From an uncultured Clostridia bacterium (lineage in GTDB: Bacteria; Bacillota; Clostridia; Peptostreptococcales; Anaerovoracaceae), in NCBI GenBank assembly GCA_934277655.1, contig CAKQVC010000111.1:1-6901 (forward strand): a stretch of 6,901 nt of DNA. The letters are read 5' to 3'. Positions within the stretch are counted from its first letter, which is position 1; each line of letters begins with the position of its first letter. Made by a program: the position numbers and the translations under genes. The notes under the pieces are model-generated. The model was not told the DNA's origin. It did not search any database and saw only the letters and a program-made list of their open reading frames with translations. This document shows positions 4,258-6,901 of the stretch, piece by piece.

Positions 4258-4878
4258 ATGATAGCGAATCGAAATGAAGTAACACAGCTGCAGGAAAAAA
4301 TGGCGACACGGGCAGGGCAGCCGCTGGATCCATGCAGAGATTATGTTGTGCTGATCTTGCTTGTAGAGAGAAAAGATGGACTGCATCTGCTATTTGAAAA
4401 ACGAGCGGAAACCATAAAACAGCCGGGGGACATATGCTTTCCGGGGGGACGTCTGGAAGCGGGAGAAACGCTGGAAGAATGTGCTTTGCGGGAAACGATG
4501 GAAGAAACAGGACTTCATGAAATACAAATATTAGGAAGGTATGCGACGCAGTATGAGATCGCTTCCATCGCCATGCATTCTGTCGTGGGGAGCATGGACG
4601 AAAAATATCTGGCAGACATACACAGAAACCCGGATGAAGTAGCAGAAGTATTCACGGTTCCGGTAAAATTTTTTCTGGAGACAGCGCCTTTTGTATATGA
4701 ATACAATGTGATCCAGGATGTGAAAGATTTTCCATATGAACAGGCGGGGATTCGTAAAGATTATCAGTGGAGAGTCGGAAAGAAGCAGGTGGCGGTGTAT
4801 CATTATGAGGATAAAACCATCTGGGGACTGACGGCTGGATTTGTGAAGCAGTTTGTTGAAGAAATGTTTAAAAAGTAG
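4258..4878 (+). CDS. Nudix hydrolase, CoA pyrophosphatase-like
   Basis: With the ATG at 4258 the protein has 206 residues. The Nudix box is complete at residues 64-86: G64-x5-E70-x7-R78-E79 ... E82-E83-x-G-L, the metal-binding loop that splits nucleoside diphosphates linked to another group. The stretch just before it, LLFEKRAETIKQPGD then FPGG (residues 44-64), resembles the extra signature of CoA pyrophosphatases (YeaB/NudL and PCD1 type), which cut CoA or oxidised CoA into phosphopantetheine and 3',5'-ADP. The substrate is inferred, since the match is partial (KQPGD rather than the usual HxGQ). The start at 4258 has AAAGGA 4 bases upstream. The ATG at 4300 (192 residues) has an equally placed AGGA and cannot be excluded. 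No terminator hairpin with a T run follows. Confidence 0.85.
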   Translation: MIANRNEVTQLQEKMATRAGQPLDPCRDYVVLILLVERKDGLHLLFEKRAETIKQPGDICFPGGRLEAGETLEECALRETMEETGLHEIQILGRYATQYEIASIAMHSVVGSMDEKYLADIHRNPDEVAEVFTVPVKFFLETAPFVYEYNVIQDVKDFPYEQAGIRKDYQWRVGKKQVAVYHYEDKTIWGLTAGFVKQFVEEMFKK

Positions 4879-4918
4879 CGGAAACTTAACAAAATCAGGA
4901 TGTTTTGCGAAAAACTGC

Positions 4919-4947
4919 TTTAACTTTATCAGCAGATGTATTATAAT
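4919..4947 (+). promoter_or_regulatory. Promoter of the BMP lipoprotein gene
   Basis: A perfect TATAAT (4942-4947) with a weak -35, TTTAAC (4919-4924), at 17 bases. The transcription start is expected near 4954, about 35 bases before the start codon. The weak -35 leaves room for an activator, but no operator was recognised. Confidence 0.65.
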
Positions 4948-4988
4948 GAAAGGGAACTTAATTCTCAAATTCACTTAGGAGGGAACAA

Positions 4989-6116
4989 ATGAAAAAGTTT
5001 TTAACCTTATTGCTCATCCTGACAATGGTATTTACTTTTGCAGCATGCGGCAACAGCAATGATGGCAGTCAGACGGACGATCAGAATCAGGAAGTCGGAT
5101 ACGATGACATCGATGATAACTACGAATCTGAAGATGGAACTTATCAGATCGCCATGGTTACAGACGTTGGTCAGTTAAAAGACGGATCTTTCAACCAGTT
5201 CACCTGGAATGGTGTTAAGAGATACGCTTATGACAACGAAAAGTCTTACAAGTATTATCAGCCGGCAAACGGTTCCAATGCAACAGATGAAGACAGAATC
5301 AAAGCTATGACTGACGCTTGCGAAGCTGGTGCAGAGGTAATTGTAACACCTGGATTCCTTCAGGAAACTGCATTAAAGGACGTAGCTCCGAAGTACCCGG
5401 ATGTAGAATTCGTATTCATCGATGGACGGGATCTCGGATTTGATAATCTGGTAGGTGTATCTTATCAGGAAGAACAGGCTGGTTACTTTGCAGGATATGC
5501 AACAGTAATGGGTGGATATACTAAATTAGGATTCTCTGGCGGCGGCGGCGGTTCCAACCCTGCATGCATCAGATACGGATATGGATTCGCACAGGGTGCT
5601 AACGATGCAGCTGCAGCTAAGGGCGAAACTGTTGAAATGAGATATTCCTGGGATCATGGTGCTAACTTCGCAGCTTCTCCTGACCTTCAGAGCATGTTAT
5701 CCGGATGGTTCCAGTCCGGTACAGAGGCAATCTTCATGTGCGGCGGAACCATGTTTAACTCCGGCGTAGCTGCTGCAGACGCTGCAGACGGCAAGATCAT
5801 CGGCGTTGACGTTGACCAGTCCAGTCAGTCCGATACCGTTATCACTTCTGCAACAAAAGGTCTGGCTGAATCCGTAGTAGCAGCTTTAACAAAGTTCTAT
5901 GACGGAGGCGAAGTTTATGGCGGTTCTATGACTTTAGGCGCTGCTGATAACGCTGTAGGCATTCCGACGGATACATGGCAGATCGAAGGCTGGAAAGTAG
6001 AAGACTACCAGGCTTTATATGAAAAGGTTGTATCCGGCGAGATCAAGATTGATAACGATTCCGAGATGAAGGATCCAAGCAAGGCTGGTCTTGAAAACGT
6101 TAAGTTTGTAAAATAA
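4989..6116 (+). CDS. BMP/PnrA-family substrate-binding lipoprotein of a nucleoside ABC importer
   Basis: This 375-residue protein starts with a lipoprotein signal peptide: KK, a hydrophobic run, and lipobox FAAC with the lipidated cysteine at C20. An acidic linker of about 30 residues follows. The Bmp domain begins at residue 52 with IAMVTDVGQLKDGSFNQ, a hallmark of this family, and continues with EAGAEVIVTPGF, FVFIDG and IGVDVDQ (residues 271-277). It would sit outside the membrane and deliver purine nucleosides, or related compounds, to the transporter. A glycine run (residues 184-188) lies between two domain-lobe strands where many relatives have GGM. AGGAGGG (4977-4983) is 5 bases before the ATG. 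Codon use is strongly biased, fitting high expression. The partner ATPase follows after a terminator. Confidence 0.92.
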   Translation: MKKFLTLLLILTMVFTFAACGNSNDGSQTDDQNQEVGYDDIDDNYESEDGTYQIAMVTDVGQLKDGSFNQFTWNGVKRYAYDNEKSYKYYQPANGSNATDEDRIKAMTDACEAGAEVIVTPGFLQETALKDVAPKYPDVEFVFIDGRDLGFDNLVGVSYQEEQAGYFAGYATVMGGYTKLGFSGGGGGSNPACIRYGYGFAQGANDAAAAKGETVEMRYSWDHGANFAASPDLQSMLSGWFQSGTEAIFMCGGTMFNSGVAAADAADGKIIGVDVDQSSQSDTVITSATKGLAESVVAALTKFYDGGEVYGGSMTLGAADNAVGIPTDTWQIEGWKVEDYQALYEKVVSGEIKIDNDSEMKDPSKAGLENVKFVK

Positions 6117-6160
6117 GCTTAATACAACGAAATAAAATTTACAGGTAACCATAACCTGAC

Positions 6161-6200
6161 AAAGGAAAAAGGGGGGATACTGAATTCCCCCTTTTTCTTT
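6161..6200 (+). terminator. Terminator between lipoprotein and ATPase genes
   Basis: AAAAAGGGGG (6166-6175) pairs perfectly with CCCCCTTTTT (6187-6196). After one bulged G the stem continues with AAAG (6161-6164) / CTTT (6197-6200). The T-rich 3' arm makes it a good intrinsic terminator. No promoter is evident between it and the ATPase start, so it probably acts as a partial stop that lowers ATPase expression relative to the binding protein. Confidence 0.85.
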
Positions 6201-6229
6201 GATACTTGTGAATAGAGGTAGGAAAAGGC

Positions 6230-6901
6230 ATGTCTGAGTATGTAATAGAAATGAACCATATACGGAAAGAGTTCCCCGGGATTGTGGCCAACGATGATAT
6301 TACACTGCAACTAAAAAAAGGTGAAATCCACGCCCTTTTAGGTGAAAACGGAGCAGGAAAATCTACTTTGATGAGTGTTCTCTTCGGGCTGTATCAGCCA
6401 GAAGCAGGCGAAATCAAAAAAAATGGAAAAGTAGTAAAAATCAATGATCCAAATGATGCGACCGACCTGGGAATCGGAATGGTTCATCAACATTTTAAAT
6501 TGATAGATGTGTTTACTGTGCTGGACAATATTGTCCTTGGTGCAGAAACCACAGGGAAATTTGGCATCTTGAAGAAAAAAGAAGCCAGGGAAAAAGTTAT
6601 GGCGCTTTCGGAAAAATATGGTCTGAAAGTTGATGTTGACGCGAAGATTGAGGATATTTCTGTAGGCATGCAGCAGAGAGTTGAAATTTTGAAGATGCTG
6701 TACAGAGAAAATGAAATCCTGATCTTCGACGAGCCTACCGCAGTCCTGACACCGCAGGAAATCAATGAACTTATGGAAATTATGAGAGGATTTGCGAAAG
6801 AAGGCAAGTCAATCTTATTCATCACACATAAATTGAACGAGATCATGGCTGTATCCGACCGTGTAACTGTTCTCAGAAAAGTAAAATATATCGGAACGGT
6901 C
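6230..6901 (+). CDS. ABC transporter ATP-binding protein for the BMP nucleoside importer, N-terminal part
   Basis: The 3' end is cut by the window, with 224 codons and no stop. Walker A GENGAGKST is at residues 38-46, the Q-loop at Q87 (MVHQHF), a signature-like ISVGMQQRVEI at 143-153 in place of a strict LSGGQ, Walker B ILIFDEP at 163-169, and the switch histidine at H200. The MVHQHFKL and SVGMQQRVEI forms are typical of the sugar/nucleoside-type ATPases that accompany BMP lipoproteins (B. subtilis YufO/NupO kind). Those are about 500 residues with two ATPase cassettes, so this is probably the first cassette only, and permease genes are expected beyond the window. AGGTAGGAAAAGG lies just upstream of the ATG at 6230. 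It follows the lipoprotein gene by 113 bases. Confidence 0.93.
   Translation, partial: MSEYVIEMNHIRKEFPGIVANDDITLQLKKGEIHALLGENGAGKSTLMSVLFGLYQPEAGEIKKNGKVVKINDPNDATDLGIGMVHQHFKLIDVFTVLDNIVLGAETTGKFGILKKKEAREKVMALSEKYGLKVDVDAKIEDISVGMQQRVEILKMLYRENEILIFDEPTAVLTPQEINELMEIMRGFAKEGKSILFITHKLNEIMAVSDRVTVLRKVKYIGTV

Noticed and set aside
3560..4889. The 10-base word GGAAACTTAA occurs at 3560-3569 and 4880-4889, both just after a stop codon and before a promoter.
   Set aside because: It is short and AT-rich and lies at different distances from the -10 boxes (44 and 62 bases), so it is probably chance.

Overview
The window looks like chromosomal DNA of an anaerobic low-GC Firmicute of class Clostridia (Lachnospiraceae or a related Eubacteriales family). 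The basis is strong AGGAGG-type ribosome binding sites, near-consensus sigma-A promoters with 17-bp spacers, compact intrinsic terminators, a BMP-family lipoprotein nucleoside importer, and a Clostridia-style small holin-like peptide. Genus and species cannot be told from the sequence alone. All seven long genes and the one small gene lie on the + strand. One small antisense RNA is predicted on the - strand. No rRNA, tRNA, CRISPR array or insertion sequence was seen.

Layout. (1) 2-436 is the C-terminal end of an AGCS-family sodium:amino-acid symporter, closed by a perfect hairpin terminator. (2) 485-700 is gene-free but structured: a long-range stem, a second terminator, and repeats of a TTATTCC-type element running into a strong promoter. 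(3) 710-1603 encodes a Fic-domain protein with an N-terminal helix-turn-helix and its own class II inhibitory motif. (4) 1668-1949 looks like a complete type I toxin-antitoxin locus. It has a promoter with a 14-bp palindrome on its -35 box, a leader hairpin hiding the ribosome binding site, a 27-residue one-helix peptide, a bidirectional terminator, and a face-to-face antisense promoter. (5) 1985-3556 holds a two-helix membrane protein with a C-terminal zinc ribbon, then rlmN. (6) 3670-4092 is a small P-loop protein with its own consensus promoter. (7) 4258-4878 is a Nudix hydrolase of the CoA-pyrophosphatase type. (8) 4989 to the window end is a BMP/PnrA-type lipoprotein followed, after a terminator, by the start of its ABC ATPase.

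How the parts fit. The flanks are ordinary housekeeping and transport genes. The accessory part is 485-1950, where a self-inhibited Fic protein sits next to a type I toxin module, and each has unusual regulatory DNA in front of it. The Fic gene has no clear terminator of its own, so its transcript may run into the toxin locus. The lipoprotein and ATPase genes form one transport unit in which the intervening terminator probably keeps binding protein in excess over transporter.
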